Positions 42,513 through 52,405 of a DNA stretch of 64,000 nucleotides are shown in pieces. Location of the stretch: assembly GCF_028649455.1 (NCBI RefSeq), contig NZ_JAQSIO010000002.1:620001-684000 (forward strand). The letters run 5' to 3'. The DNA is from Curvibacter microcysteis (GTDB lineage: Bacteria > Pseudomonadota > Gammaproteobacteria > Burkholderiales > Burkholderiaceae_C). Numbering within the stretch: position 1 is the stretch's first letter; every line of letters begins with the position of its first letter. The translations under genes were made by a program, and so were the position numbers. The notes under the pieces are model-generated. The model was not told the origin of the DNA and did not search any database. It saw only the letters and a program-made list of their open reading frames with translations.

Positions 42513-43943
42513 ATGACCCAATACGAACGCCTCGCTGACGAGTTCCAGACCCTGATCCGCAACGGTACGCTGCGCGTGGGCGACCGCCTGCCCTCCGTGC
42601 GGCTGACCTGCGCGCGGCGCGAGATCAGCCCGTCCACGGTGTTTCAGGCCTATTACCTGCTGGAATCGCGCGGCCTGGTCCAGGCACGGCCGCGCTCGGG
42701 TTACTTTGTGGCGGCGCAACTGGGCGAGGGCTTGCGCTTGCCCGACACGTCTCAACCGCAGGAGCAATCCCAGTCGGTGGCCGTCAACGACTTGGTGGTG
42801 GAGGTGCTCAAGCTCTCGCGCCGCCCCGATGTGCAGCCCCTGGGCTCGGCCTTCCCGGACCCGGCGCTGTTCCCGCTGGCCAAGCTGGGGCGCAGCCTGG
42901 GCAGCGCGATGCGGCGCCTGGCGCCCCACAAGCTGGTCGAGGACCTGGCCACGGGCCACGCCCGGCTGCGCCAGCAGATTGCCCAGCGCGCCGCCGCCGA
43001 TGGCCTGGCCGTGTCGGCCGACGAGCTGGTGGTGACCAATGGCGCGATGGAGGCCCTCAACCTGTGCCTGCAGGCCGTGACGCAGCCGGGTGACTTGGTG
43101 GTGGTGGAGTCGCCCACGTTTTACGCCTCGCTGCAGGCGCTGGAGCGGCTGCAGTTGCGCGCGTTGGAGCTGCCCACCCACCCCGAAGAAGGCATCGACC
43201 TGGCCGCGCTGGAGCAGGCCCTGGCCACCCAGCCGGTCAAGGCCTGCTGGCTGATGTCTTCCTTCCAGAACCCGCTGGGCGCGCTGATGCCCGAGGCCAA
43301 GAAGCAGGCCATTGCCGAGCTGCTGGCGCGCCATGAGGTGCCGCTGGTGGAGGACGATGTTTATGGCGAGCTTTATTTCGGTGCGCGCAAGCCGCGCCCG
43401 ATCAAGGCCTTTGACTCGGCGGGCTGGGTGCTGCACTGCGGCTCTTTCTCCAAGAGCCTGGCGCCGGGTTACCGCGTGGGCTGGGCCGCCGCCGGGCGCT
43501 GGAGCCGCGCGGTGGAGCGGGCCAAGGTGATGAGCAGCTTGTCGGCGGCCGTGCCCTCGCAGGTGGCGATTTCTGACTACCTGGCCCAGGGCGGGCATGA
43601 CCTGCACCTGCGTCGCTTGCGCCAAACCTTGCGGCAGCAGCGCGATGTGGCGCTGGCGGCGATCGCCCAGCATTTCCCGCCCGGCACGCGGGTCACGCGG
43701 CCCGAGGGCGGCTACCTGCTGTGGGTGGCCTTGCCAGGCGCCATCGACACCCGGGCGCTGCTGCCGCTGGCCTTGGCCGAGGGGCTGAGTTTCATGCCCG
43801 GGGCGCTGTTTTCAGCCGACCAGGGCTTCGCCCATTGCCTGCGCCTGAACTACGGCGCGGTGGGCGCTGAGCTGCTGCGCGAGGCGCTGGCGCGGCTGGG
43901 CCGGCTGGCCTGCCAGCAGCTGGGTACGCCGCCCGGGGCTTGA
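42513..43943 (+). CDS. MocR-type GntR/aminotransferase transcription regulator
   Basis: A 476-residue fusion of an N-terminal GntR winged helix (YERLADEFQTLIRNGTLRVG, LPSVRLTCARREISPSTVFQ) with a fold-type I aminotransferase domain. PLP-site residues are visible: NGAMEALNLCLQ, SFQNPLGALMP, EDDVYGELYFG and the PLP Lys in CGSFSKSLAPGYRVGW. MocR proteins sense PLP or amino compounds. It may control itself or the divergent Bug/CatC genes. ATG 42513 is preferred to the TTG two codons earlier. Confidence 0.9.
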   Translation: MTQYERLADEFQTLIRNGTLRVGDRLPSVRLTCARREISPSTVFQAYYLLESRGLVQARPRSGYFVAAQLGEGLRLPDTSQPQEQSQSVAVNDLVVEVLKLSRRPDVQPLGSAFPDPALFPLAKLGRSLGSAMRRLAPHKLVEDLATGHARLRQQIAQRAAADGLAVSADELVVTNGAMEALNLCLQAVTQPGDLVVVESPTFYASLQALERLQLRALELPTHPEEGIDLAALEQALATQPVKACWLMSSFQNPLGALMPEAKKQAIAELLARHEVPLVEDDVYGELYFGARKPRPIKAFDSAGWVLHCGSFSKSLAPGYRVGWAAAGRWSRAVERAKVMSSLSAAVPSQVAISDYLAQGGHDLHLRRLRQTLRQQRDVALAAIAQHFPPGTRVTRPEGGYLLWVALPGAIDTRALLPLALAEGLSFMPGALFSADQGFAHCLRLNYGAVGAELLREALARLGRLACQQLGTPPGA

Positions 43944-44108
43944 ACGGGGGGCGCCGTCAGGGACCGGCTTGGGCGGGCTGATCCGGTCTTCTTTCACGCG
44001 CTCTGAACCTGTTTTTTCAGGGGGGCTTCAGGCCCACTGACAGGCGTTTGCTGGCGCGTCCGGCCAACGGTCGATCGACCGCCGGCGCCCAGCGCTGGAG
44101 CCTGTGTC

Positions 44109-45557
44109 ATGACCTCTTTGTCCGGCCTGCCTGCGCAGCCGATCCAATTCCACCCTCCGGTCTCGTCCCTGCGCTGGGGCGTGCGCGCCATCGGGGGCCG
44201 CTTCAACCGTGCGCGCTGGGCCAGCGTGGGCCTGACCCAGGCCTTGTTCTTTGGCCTGTGCTGGCTGTCCTGGAACGGGCGACCCTTGCTGAGCTTTGAC
44301 TTTGCCCACCAGCGCGTGCACCTGTTGGGCGCTATTTACGGACCGCAAGACTTGCTGCTGCTGGCCGGCTTGCTGATGGCGGGCGCCCTGGCGTTGTTTC
44401 TGGCTTCGGCCTTGAGTGGGCGGGTGTTCTGTGGCTTTGTCTGCCCGCAGTCGGTGTACACCGGCGTGTTTTTGGGTGTGGAGCATTGGGTGATGGGCAC
44501 GCCAGGCCAACGCCGCCAGCGTGCGCGCTCAGGCCAGCGCCTGCAGTCGGCGGCACGCCAGGCACTGACCTGGGGCCTGTGGGGCGGGATGTCGCTGGCC
44601 CTGGGCTGGACCTTCACGGCCTATTTTTCGAGCGGGCCCGACCTGGCCCGCCGCACCCTGGCCGGCGCCATGGGCCCGGTGGAGCTGGGCGCCTGCCTGG
44701 GCTATGCGCTGTTTGCCTTTTTGCAGGCGGGGCTGCTGCGTGAGAAGGTTTGCCAGCACATGTGCCCGTACGCGCGCTTCCAGGGCGTGATGGGCAATGA
44801 ACACACCCAGGTGGTCAGCTACGACCAGCGCCGTGGCGAGCCGCGTGCCAACGTGCTGCGCGCGCCCCTGTCGCGGGGAGCCGGCCCCGCTGGCCAGGCG
44901 GCCCCGGCAGCCCAGGTCCTGCCGGCGGCGGGGGCCTGTGTGGATTGCGGCCTGTGCGTGCAGGTGTGCCCGGCGGGCATCGACATTCGCCAAGGCGCGC
45001 AGTATGAGTGCATCAGCTGCGGCCTGTGCATTGACGCCTGTGACCGGGTGATGCTCAGCGCCCGCCAGCCCACCGGCCTGATCCGATTTGCCAACAGCCT
45101 GGGCACGGGCTGGCGCGACACCCTGGCCCAGCCGCGCGTGCGCGGCTATGCGCTGGCCTTGGCGCTGGCTTTGCTGGGGGTGGGCTGGACGGTGGCGCAG
45201 CGCGTGCCCTTGCAGCTGGAGGTCTTGCGTGACCGCGCCGTGCTGGCGCGGCCCAACCGCGATGGCTCGGTGGACAACATCTACCGCCTGCATGTGCAGA
45301 ACTACGACGTGCGTGAGCACGCCTACCAGGTGCAACTGCGCGAGGCGGGCGGCCTGCAGCTGCTGCCGACCGAGCCCATCGTGGTGCCCGCCAGTGGCGA
45401 GCGCAGCGTGGCCGTCACGGTGCGCCTGCCGGCCCAGGCGGTGCAGACCGCTGGGGCCGATCCGGCCCGCGTGCTGCCCCTGCAATTGGCGGTGGTGGCG
45501 GAGCAGGCGCCGGATTTGCAGCGGCAGCAAGCCTCGCGCTTTTTGCTGCCCCGCTGA
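44109..45557 (+). CDS. ccoG: FixG/CcoG cytochrome oxidase accessory protein
   Basis: A 482-residue membrane iron-sulphur protein. Helices near the start surround CGFVCPQSVYT and CQHMCPYARFQG; two ferredoxin-type clusters follow (CVDCGLCVQVCP and CISCGLCIDACD, about residues 278-320). A last helix precedes a periplasmic Ig-like domain. CcoG is a copper-handling reductase needed for cbb3 oxidase assembly. The usual ccoNOP neighbours are absent; the gene stands alone between a MocR gene and the convergent gcvP. Confidence 0.93.
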   Translation: MTSLSGLPAQPIQFHPPVSSLRWGVRAIGGRFNRARWASVGLTQALFFGLCWLSWNGRPLLSFDFAHQRVHLLGAIYGPQDLLLLAGLLMAGALALFLASALSGRVFCGFVCPQSVYTGVFLGVEHWVMGTPGQRRQRARSGQRLQSAARQALTWGLWGGMSLALGWTFTAYFSSGPDLARRTLAGAMGPVELGACLGYALFAFLQAGLLREKVCQHMCPYARFQGVMGNEHTQVVSYDQRRGEPRANVLRAPLSRGAGPAGQAAPAAQVLPAAGACVDCGLCVQVCPAGIDIRQGAQYECISCGLCIDACDRVMLSARQPTGLIRFANSLGTGWRDTLAQPRVRGYALALALALLGVGWTVAQRVPLQLEVLRDRAVLARPNRDGSVDNIYRLHVQNYDVREHAYQVQLREAGGLQLLPTEPIVVPASGERSVAVTVRLPAQAVQTAGADPARVLPLQLAVVAEQAPDLQRQQASRFLLPR

Positions 45558-45610
45558 CGGGGCGCCTGGGGCGAGCGGAGGGCTTTTGGCGGCGCCTCAG
45601 CGGGCCAGCC

Positions 45611-48508
45611 TCAGGCCGCGTACTCGCTGACCGGCACGCAGCTGCAGAACAGGTTGCGGTCGCCCCAGACGTTGTCGACCCGGCCCACGGGCGACCAGTA
45701 CTTGCTTTGGCGCAGGCTGGCCACCGGGTAGGCCGCCACTTCGCGGCTGTAGGGGTGGGCCCAGTCCGCACCCATCAGGCTGGCGGCGGTGTGGGGGGCG
45801 TTTTTGAGCGGGTTGTCGTCTTGCGGCCAGGTGCCGGCTTCGATCTGGCGGATCTCGTCGCGGATGGCGATCATGGCGTCGATGAAGCGGTCGAGCTCGT
45901 CGCGGGTTTCGCTCTCGGTGGGCTCGACCATCAGGGTGCCGGGCACCGGGAAGCTCAGCGTCGGGGCGTGGAAGCCGTAGTCGATCAGGCGCTTGGCCAC
46001 ATCTTCGGCGCTGACACCGCTGCGCTCCTTGAGGGGGCGCAGGTCCAGGATGCACTCGTGCGCCACATGGCCGTTGGCGCTGGCGTACAGCGTGGGGTAG
46101 TGGTCTTGCAGGCGCGCGCTGATGTAGTTGGCCGACAGGATGGCGGTCTCGGTGGCGGCTTGCAGGCCGTCAGCGCCCATCATGCGGCAGTACATCCAGC
46201 TGATCGGCAGCACGGCGGCATTGCCCAGGGGCGCGGCGCTGATGGCACCCACGCCGTTGACCGGCAGGCCGCCGGTGGCATGGCCCGGCAGGAAAGGCAC
46301 CAGGTCTTCGACCACGCAGACCGGGCCGACGCCAGGGCCGCCACCGCCGTGCGGGATGCAGAAGGTTTTGTGCAGGTTCAGGTGGCTGACGTCGCCGCCA
46401 AACTCACCCGGCGCGGCCACGCCGACCAGGGCGTTCATGTTGGCGCCGTCCACATAGACGCGGCCACCGTGCTGGTGCACCAGGGCGCAGAGCTCCTTGA
46501 CGCTGGTCTCGAACACGCCGTGCGTGCTGGGGTAGGTGATCATCACTGCCGCCAGGTGGGCGCTGTGCTGCTCGCACTTGGCGCGCAGGTCGGCCAGGTC
46601 CACATTGCCTTGTGCGTCGCAGGCGGTCACCACCACCTGCAGGCCCACCATCTGGGCGCTGGCCGGGTTGGTGCCGTGGGCCGAGGCGGGGATCAGGCAG
46701 ATGTTGCGGTGCGCTTCACCGCGCGAGGCGTGCCAGGCCTTGATGACCAGCAGGCCGGCGTATTCACCCTGGCTGCCGGCGTTGGGCTGCAGGCTGATGC
46801 CAGCGTAGCCCGTGGCCTGGCACAGCCAGGCGCGCAGCTGCTCGTCCAGCAGGCGGTAGCCCTGCAACTGGTCGGCCGGGGCGAAGGGGTGGATCTGGGC
46901 GAACTCGGGCCAGGTGATGGGCATCATCTCGCTGGTCGCGTTGAGCTTCATGGTGCAGCTGCCCAGCGGGATCATGCTGCGGTCCAGGGCCAGGTCCTTG
47001 TCGCTCAGGGCCCGGATGTAGCGCAGCATGCTGGTTTCGCTGTGGTGGGTATTGAACACCGGGTGCGTCAGGTAGGCGCTGCGGCGGCGCAGTTCGCTGG
47101 GGATCAGCGCGGCCAGGCCGGCTTCAAATTCGGCCACCTGCGGCAGGCTTTGGCCCGGGGCGGCAAAAAAGCCCCACAGCGCTTCGAGGTGCTCGCGGGT
47201 GGTGGTTTCGTCCAGCGAGATACCGATGCGGCCGCCCGCGCTCAGGCGCAGGTTGACACCCGCCGCCAGGGCGCGTGCCACGATGGCCGGGGCTTGGGCG
47301 CCGGCGTCCAGGCTCAGGGTGTCAAAGGCGCTGTCGTTCACCGGGCTGAAGCCCAGGCGGCGCAGGCCGGTGGCCAGCACGGCGGTGTAGCTGGCCACGC
47401 GCTGGGCGATGCGGCGCAGGCCTTGCGGGCCGTGGTAGACCGCGTACATGCTGGCCACCACGGCGGGCAGGACCTGGGCGGTGCAGATGTTGGAGGTGGC
47501 TTTTTCGCGGCGGATGTGCTGTTCGCGCGTTTGCAAGGCCAGGCGGTAGGCCGGCTGGCCGTGGCTGTCCACGCTGACGCCGACCAGGCGGCCCGGCATG
47601 GAGCGCTTGAACTCATCGCGGCAGGCCATGAAGGCCGCGTGCGGACCGCCCGCGCCCATGGGCATGCCAAAGCGCTGGGTGGAGCCGATGACGATGTCCG
47701 CGTCCCACTCGCCGGGCGGGGTCAGCAGGGTCAGGGCCAGCAGGTCGGCGGCCACGATGAAGGCGGCCTGTTTGGCGTGGGCTTGCTGCACGTCGGCACG
47801 CAGGTCACGCAGTTGGCCGTGGGTGCCGGGGTACTGGGCGATGGCGGCAAAGTAGTCGCGTTCAGCCAGGGCGGCGGTCCAGTCAGCGTCGCTGGCGGTG
47901 ATGACGACCTCCAGGCCCAGCGGTGCGGCGCGGGTCTGGATGACTTCAATGGTTTGCGGGTGACAGTCGCCCGCCACCAGCAGGGTGTTGGCTTTGCTCT
48001 TGACCGAGCGCTTGGCCAGCGTCATGGCTTCGGCGGCGGCGGTGGCTTCGTCGAGCATGGACGCATTGGCCATGGGCATGCCGGTCAGGTCACAGACCAG
48101 GGTCTGGAAGTTGACCAGGGCCTCCATGCGGCCCTGTGAAATTTCGGCCTGGTAAGGCGTGTAGGCCGTGTACCAGGCGGGGTTTTCCAAGATGTTGCGC
48201 AGGATCACGCCGGGTGTGTGCGTGCCGTGATAGCCCTGGCCCAGGTGGCTGCGCAGGATCTTGTTTTGCGATGCAATCGCCTTCAGCTCCGCCAGGGCGG
48301 CGGCCTCGGTCACCGGCGCTGGCAGCACCATGGCGTGTTCACGCGCGATGCTGCGGGGCACGATGCCATCGATCAGGGCCCGGCGCGAGGCCGCACCCAC
48401 CACGCTGAGCATGGGGGCTTCGTCTTCTGGGCCGATGCCGATGTGGCGGGCCCGGAATTCGGCGGGGTTTTCAAGATCGGCGAGGGGAAGGGCGGATTGC
48501 ATCAGCAT
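45611..48508 (-). CDS. gcvP: Glycine dehydrogenase (aminomethyl-transferring), P-protein
   Basis: The 965-residue PLP enzyme that decarboxylates glycine and loads the aminomethyl group on GcvH. Both halves of the fused P-protein are present; the PLP Lys is in [20 protein letters not shown]. Other conserved parts are [20 protein letters not shown] near residue 90 and [13 protein letters not shown]. Length equals that of E. coli GcvP (957). It is the last gene of the riboswitch-controlled gcvTHP operon. Confidence 0.97.
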   Translation of the reverse strand: MLMQSALPLADLENPAEFRARHIGIGPEDEAPMLSVVGAASRRALIDGIVPRSIAREHAMVLPAPVTEAAALAELKAIASQNKILRSHLGQGYHGTHTPGVILRNILENPAWYTAYTPYQAEISQGRMEALVNFQTLVCDLTGMPMANASMLDEATAAAEAMTLAKRSVKSKANTLLVAGDCHPQTIEVIQTRAAPLGLEVVITASDADWTAALAERDYFAAIAQYPGTHGQLRDLRADVQQAHAKQAAFIVAADLLALTLLTPPGEWDADIVIGSTQRFGMPMGAGGPHAAFMACRDEFKRSMPGRLVGVSVDSHGQPAYRLALQTREQHIRREKATSNICTAQVLPAVVASMYAVYHGPQGLRRIAQRVASYTAVLATGLRRLGFSPVNDSAFDTLSLDAGAQAPAIVARALAAGVNLRLSAGGRIGISLDETTTREHLEALWGFFAAPGQSLPQVAEFEAGLAALIPSELRRRSAYLTHPVFNTHHSETSMLRYIRALSDKDLALDRSMIPLGSCTMKLNATSEMMPITWPEFAQIHPFAPADQLQGYRLLDEQLRAWLCQATGYAGISLQPNAGSQGEYAGLLVIKAWHASRGEAHRNICLIPASAHGTNPASAQMVGLQVVVTACDAQGNVDLADLRAKCEQHSAHLAAVMITYPSTHGVFETSVKELCALVHQHGGRVYVDGANMNALVGVAAPGEFGGDVSHLNLHKTFCIPHGGGGPGVGPVCVVEDLVPFLPGHATGGLPVNGVGAISAAPLGNAAVLPISWMYCRMMGADGLQAATETAILSANYISARLQDHYPTLYASANGHVAHECILDLRPLKERSGVSAEDVAKRLIDYGFHAPTLSFPVPGTLMVEPTESETRDELDRFIDAMIAIRDEIRQIEAGTWPQDDNPLKNAPHTAASLMGADWAHPYSREVAAYPVASLRQSKYWSPVGRVDNVWGDRNLFCSCVPVSEYAA

Positions 48509-48537
48509 GTGAAGGCTCGTCAGGGAGGAACGCCGGC

Positions 48538-48912
48538 TCAGGCGTTCTTGGTGAAGTCGGAGTAGGTGGTTTCGTCCATCAAGGCGTCGAGCTGGGCTGG
48601 GTTGGCCAGCTTGACCTTGAAGAACCAGCCTTCGGCCAGAGGGGCGCTGTTGGCCAGGGACGGATCGGCGCGCAGGGCTTCGTTGACTTCGACGATCTCG
48701 CCGTCCACGGGCATGTACACGTCGGCGGCGGCCTTGACGGACTCGACCACACCGGCCACGTCACCGGCAGCAAAGGTCTTGCCGACTTCGGGCAGGTCCA
48801 CAAAGACCACATCGCCCAGCGCGTCTTGCGCGTGCACGGTGATGCCGACCACGGCAGCGGCCGTGTCAGCGGCGTTGACCCACTCGTGTTCCTTGGAATA
48901 TTTGACGCTCAT
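48538..48912 (-). CDS. gcvH: Glycine cleavage system H protein
   Basis: A 124-residue lipoyl carrier with the attachment Lys60 in [20 protein letters not shown]. The N-terminal KYSKEHEWV and the C-terminal [14 protein letters not shown] are typical. It shuttles the aminomethyl group between P, T and L proteins. It lies between gcvT and gcvP with short spacers. An L protein gene (lpd) is not present. Confidence 0.97.
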   Translation of the reverse strand: MSVKYSKEHEWVNAADTAAAVVGITVHAQDALGDVVFVDLPEVGKTFAAGDVAGVVESVKAAADVYMPVDGEIVEVNEALRADPSLANSAPLAEGWFFKVKLANPAQLDALMDETTYSDFTKNA

Positions 48913-48957
48913 GATTTCTCCTGATCAGGGTTGTTGGGTTGAAGGGCTGGATGCAAA

Positions 48958-50109
48958 TCAGCCCCGGTAGTATCGGTTGGGAATGAAGGGCATGGCGGCA
49001 ACTTGCATGGGCACGGCCTTGCCGCGCACGATGGCCTGGAGCCGGGTGCCCAGGGCGGCCTGGTCGGCGCGCACATAGGCCATGGCCACGGGCTGGTTGA
49101 CGCTGGGGCCGAGCAGGCCGCTGCAGACTTCGCCAATGCGCTCGCCGGCTTCGGTTTGCAGCTCGGTGTGTTCGCGCACGGGCACGCGCTCCAGGGCCAC
49201 CAGGCCGACGCGTCGGCGGGTCAGCACACCGGCTGCGCCGCTCAGGTCGGCCAACTGGGCCAGCACGCGCGCCGCGCCCGGGAAGCCGCCTTCACGTTCG
49301 CCACCGGCGCGGCGCGCTTTCTGGATCGCCCAGGTCAGGCCGGCTTCGACCGGGGTGGTGCCGGTGTCGAGGTCGTTGCCGTACAGGCACAGGCCGGCTT
49401 CGAGGCGCAGCGAGTTGCGCGCGCCCAGGCCGATGGGCTGCACTTCGGGCTGGGCCAGCAGGGCCCGCGCCAGCGCTTCAGCCTGCGTCGCCGGCACTGA
49501 AATTTCAAAGCCGTCTTCACCGGTGTAGCCGCTGCGGGTGACGTAGCAGCGCGCACCCGCGAGCTCGAAGTGGCCCCCGGTCATGAACACGAGCTGGGCC
49601 ACACCTGGGGCCAGTCGGGCCAGGGCGGTCACGGCCTGCGGGCCTTGCAGGGCGAGCAGGGCTTGCTCGGGCATCGGGATGACTTCGCAGCGCTGGCCGA
49701 TGCGGGCCTGGAGATGGGCGATGTCGGCCGCCTTGCAGGCGCCGTTGACGATGACGAACAGGTCCTCGCCCCGGTTCACGAACATCAGGTCGTCGAGGAT
49801 GCCGCCCTCGTCATTGAGCAGCAGGCCGTAGCGCTGCTTGTGCAGGCCCAGGCCGATCACGTCGACGGGCATCAGGCTCTCAAAAGCGGCCGCGGCGTCG
49901 GCGCCAACCAGGCGCAACTGGCCCATGTGCGAGACGTCAAACAGGCCGGCGCTCGCACGGGTGTGCAGGTGCTCGGCCATCAGGCCGGCGGGGTACTGCA
50001 CAGGCATGCTGTAGCCCGCGAAAGGCACCATGCGGGCACCGAGTTCGAGGTGCAGGGCGTTCAGGGGGGTGTGGAGCAGGACAGCGGAGGGGGCGGAAGC
50101 AGCGGTCAC
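48958..50109 (-). CDS. gcvT: Glycine cleavage system T protein (aminomethyltransferase)
   Basis: This folate-dependent enzyme releases ammonia and forms methylene-tetrahydrofolate. From a GTG at 50109 it has 383 residues. Motifs are MVPFAGYSMPVQYPAG, LFDVSHMGQLRL with the folate region, YGLLLNDEGGILDDL and GYTGEDGFEISV. The frame stays open into the riboswitch to 50208, but that part is leader RNA, so the GTG start just before the conserved LHTPLNALHLELGARM is preferred. First gene of gcvTHP. Confidence 0.94.
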   Translation of the reverse strand: MTAASAPSAVLLHTPLNALHLELGARMVPFAGYSMPVQYPAGLMAEHLHTRASAGLFDVSHMGQLRLVGADAAAAFESLMPVDVIGLGLHKQRYGLLLNDEGGILDDLMFVNRGEDLFVIVNGACKAADIAHLQARIGQRCEVIPMPEQALLALQGPQAVTALARLAPGVAQLVFMTGGHFELAGARCYVTRSGYTGEDGFEISVPATQAEALARALLAQPEVQPIGLGARNSLRLEAGLCLYGNDLDTGTTPVEAGLTWAIQKARRAGGEREGGFPGAARVLAQLADLSGAAGVLTRRRVGLVALERVPVREHTELQTEAGERIGEVCSGLLGPSVNQPVAMAYVRADQAALGTRLQAIVRGKAVPMQVAAMPFIPNRYYRG

Positions 50110-50181
50110 GGACAGGCCTTTGGCACGGGGGGGGGCACACAAGGGGCGCGACGCAAAGTCACGCTCCCACACGGGGCCCCG

Positions 50182-50393
50182 GCTGTCCGCTTTACCTGAG
50201 AGATTCACCTGGCGATGCAGGCTTGCTCCTTCGGTGGACCGTGGCGTGATGCACGGCCTCTCTCCAGCTGGGAGACGTCTGTTGCCAGACGCTTGTCAGT
50301 CCTTTTGCCTGAGCGTTCGGGCGGTGGGGGCTGCCCACCGCTTTCGCCTTCGGCGGCGTGCAGCTTGCTTTGGGGGCAAGGCACGCTCTCTCC
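50182..50393 (-). ncRNA. Tandem glycine riboswitch
   Basis: On the minus strand two aptamers occur in series before gcvT. Aptamer 1 begins GGAGAGAGCGTGCC (50393), includes GCCGAAGGCG, and ends with CTCAGGCAAAAGGACTGACA (50313-50294). Aptamer 2 begins GGAGAGAGGCC (50264), includes CACCGAAGGAGC, and ends with CTCTCAGGTAAAGCGGACAG. Between them lies a CGTCTG-GCAA-CAGACG hairpin. These are the conserved elements of the gcvT RNA class, which in tandem form usually turns on glycine cleavage when glycine is abundant. About 75 bases separate it from the GTG start. Confidence 0.95.
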
Positions 50394-50446
50394 TGACGGC
50401 GCGCAGTATACCGCTGCGCGGGGCGCTCACGCGCCAAGGTTTGGGC

Positions 50447-51739
50447 TTATTTGAAGCCCAGTGCGTGGGGCATCCAGCTGCTGACGGCGGGCACAAAGGT
50501 CAGGATGACCAGCACCACGGCGTGCGCCCACAGGAAGGGCATCAACTCGCGGGTCAGGTCGGACAGCGGCACCTTGGACACGTTGGAGGTCACGAACAGC
50601 AGGCCACCCACCGGCGGCGTGATCATGCCCAGGGTCAGGTTGTAGATCACGATCATGGCGAACTGGATCGGGTCCACGCCCAGCTTCAGGGCCACCGGGG
50701 CCAGGATGGGCACCAGCACCATCACACCCGGCAGGGGCTCGATGAAGATGCCGAAGATCAACAGGAACACGTTGACCATGATCAGGAACATCCAGGGCGA
50801 CAGGTTCATGCCGATCAGCCAGTCTGCCATCAGCTGGGGCAGGCCCTCGATGGTCAGCAGCCAGGCGAAGGAGCCCGACAGGCCAATGATGATCAGCACC
50901 GAGGCGGTCAGCAGCGAGGAATAGGCCAGGATGTTGGGCACGGCCGACCACTTGAGGGTGCGGTAGACGTACTTGCCGCAGACCAGCGCGTAGAACACGG
51001 CCACCACCGAGGCTTCGGTCGGGGTGAACCAGCCGGCGCGCATGCCGCCCAGGATCAGGATGGGCAGCATCAGCGCGGGCAGGGCCTTCCAGGTGTTGCT
51101 CAAGATGTCCTTGAGCGGGGGCAGCTTGCCTTCGCCTTTGTAATTGCGCTTCTTGGAGATGTGCCAGTTGACCACGCACATGGCGGCGGCGATCAGCAGG
51201 CCCGGGATGATGCCGGCCACAAACAGCGCGCCCACCGAGACGCTTTCGTCCTGCAGGGCGTACACGATCATGGTGATCGAGGGCGGAATGATCGGGCCCA
51301 CGATGGCGGTCGAGGCGGTCAGGGCGGCCGCGTAAGAGCGGTCGTAGCCTGCCTTGTCCATCATGCGGATCAGCATGGAGCCGGGGCCCGCAGCGTCGGC
51401 CAGTGCCGAGCCTGAAATGCCCGAGAAGAAGGTCAGCGACACCACGTTGGTGTAGCCCAGGCCACCGCGCTTGTGGCCGACAAACTGGCCGGCGAACTTG
51501 AGCAGCACCTCGGTCAGCGAGCCACCGCTCATGAGTTCAGCGGCCAGGATGAAGAAGGGAACGGCCATCAGCGGGAAGCTGTCTACGCCGGTGAAGGTTT
51601 CCTTGAGCAGCACCAGCATGGGGTAGGCGTCGGTGAGCAGCAAGGCGGTGGCGGTGGCCAGGCCGAGGGCAAAGGCCACGGGCACGCCAATCGCCAGATA
51701 GACGCAGGCGGCAATGATGAGGACGAGACTGGGGTTCAT
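50447..51739 (-). CDS. dctM: TRAP transporter large permease (DctM)
   Basis: A 430-residue membrane protein with 12 or so helices. Family features are the start ACVYLAIGVPVAFALGLATA, FFILAAELMSGG, SGSALADAAGPGSMLIRMM and PPSITMIVYAL. It forms the sodium-driven translocator with DctQ and receives substrate from DctP. The gene ends 54 bases before the riboswitch start, in the same direction. Confidence 0.95.
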   Translation of the reverse strand: MNPSLVLIIAACVYLAIGVPVAFALGLATATALLLTDAYPMLVLLKETFTGVDSFPLMAVPFFILAAELMSGGSLTEVLLKFAGQFVGHKRGGLGYTNVVSLTFFSGISGSALADAAGPGSMLIRMMDKAGYDRSYAAALTASTAIVGPIIPPSITMIVYALQDESVSVGALFVAGIIPGLLIAAAMCVVNWHISKKRNYKGEGKLPPLKDILSNTWKALPALMLPILILGGMRAGWFTPTEASVVAVFYALVCGKYVYRTLKWSAVPNILAYSSLLTASVLIIIGLSGSFAWLLTIEGLPQLMADWLIGMNLSPWMFLIMVNVFLLIFGIFIEPLPGVMVLVPILAPVALKLGVDPIQFAMIVIYNLTLGMITPPVGGLLFVTSNVSKVPLSDLTRELMPFLWAHAVVLVILTFVPAVSSWMPHALGFK

Positions 51740-51757
51740 GTCAAAAAGCCTGCTGGG

Positions 51758-52270
51758 TCAGATGGAGGCGCTGGCGGTCGCGTCGAAATTGGTGTCCGTT
51801 GAAAACTTGCGTTCGCTGATGTAGCTTCGCAGTACCAAGGCGAAGTGGATGCACAGCAGCAGGCCGCCGGTGGGGATGGCCGCGTAGATGTAGCCAAACG
51901 GGATTTGGGTGGCAGCGGTCAGCTGGAACATGGCGCGCTGGGTGTACTGGTAGCCGGTCCAGGTCATCATGACGAAGAAGCTCATCAGCAGAATCGCCAC
52001 CACGACGCGGATGGCTTGGCTGATGGGGCGCGGAAACGCGTCCTGCAGGTTCTCCACGGCGATGTGACCGCCGTAGCGCATCACCATGCCGGAGCCGATG
52101 AAGGTGAGCCAGATCATCATGTGGCGGGCCACTTCTTCGGCCCATTCGATGGACGCGTTGGTCAGGTAGCGCAGGGCCACGTTGGCAAAGATGATGACCG
52201 ACATGGCGGCCAGCAGCAGGATCAGGGCCCAGCGGTTGGTGGCCACAAAGTAGCGTTCAAAGGTGTTCAT
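51758..52270 (-). CDS. dctQ: TRAP transporter small permease (DctQ)
   Basis: A 170-residue protein with four helices, matching the DctQ pattern: NRWALILLLAAMSVIIFANV, then WAEEVARHMMIWLTFIGSGM and GGHIAVENLQDAFPRP. It supports DctM. It starts 135 bases after dctP and is separated from it by a strong hairpin, which would allow less DctQM than DctP to be made. Confidence 0.93.
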   Translation of the reverse strand: MNTFERYFVATNRWALILLLAAMSVIIFANVALRYLTNASIEWAEEVARHMMIWLTFIGSGMVMRYGGHIAVENLQDAFPRPISQAIRVVVAILLMSFFVMMTWTGYQYTQRAMFQLTAATQIPFGYIYAAIPTGGLLLCIHFALVLRSYISERKFSTDTNFDATASASI

Positions 52271-52322
52271 GGTGTCTCGGGAGTGCGGGGCGCAAAGAGG
52301 AAGGCGGCGGCGCCGGGGCGCT

Positions 52323-52356
52323 GCTCAGACGCCACCGGGTGGGGTGGCGTCTGAGC
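52323..52356 (-). repeat. 14-bp perfect hairpin between dctP and dctQ
   Basis: Arms GCTCAGACGCCACC and GGTGGCGTCTGAGC pair perfectly across a 6-base loop. No T tract follows on the minus strand, so complete termination is unlikely. A hairpin placed after a binding-protein gene typically protects the upstream mRNA or limits read-through to the membrane genes. Confidence 0.75.
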
Positions 52357-52405
52357 AAGGCTCTGGAAGAAAACAGGGCCGGCCGGGGCCAGCCCTGTCA
52401 GGGGA

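Noticed and set aside
46815-46830. GGCGGTAG resembling the RfaH ops element
   Set aside because: It lies inside gcvP, far from the polysaccharide operon, and no such element occurs before the epsL-like gene.
45707-48139. An 810-residue open frame on the plus strand opposite gcvP
   Set aside because: Pure antisense shadow rich in His, Gly, Val and Gln, with no ribosome site or recognisable motif.
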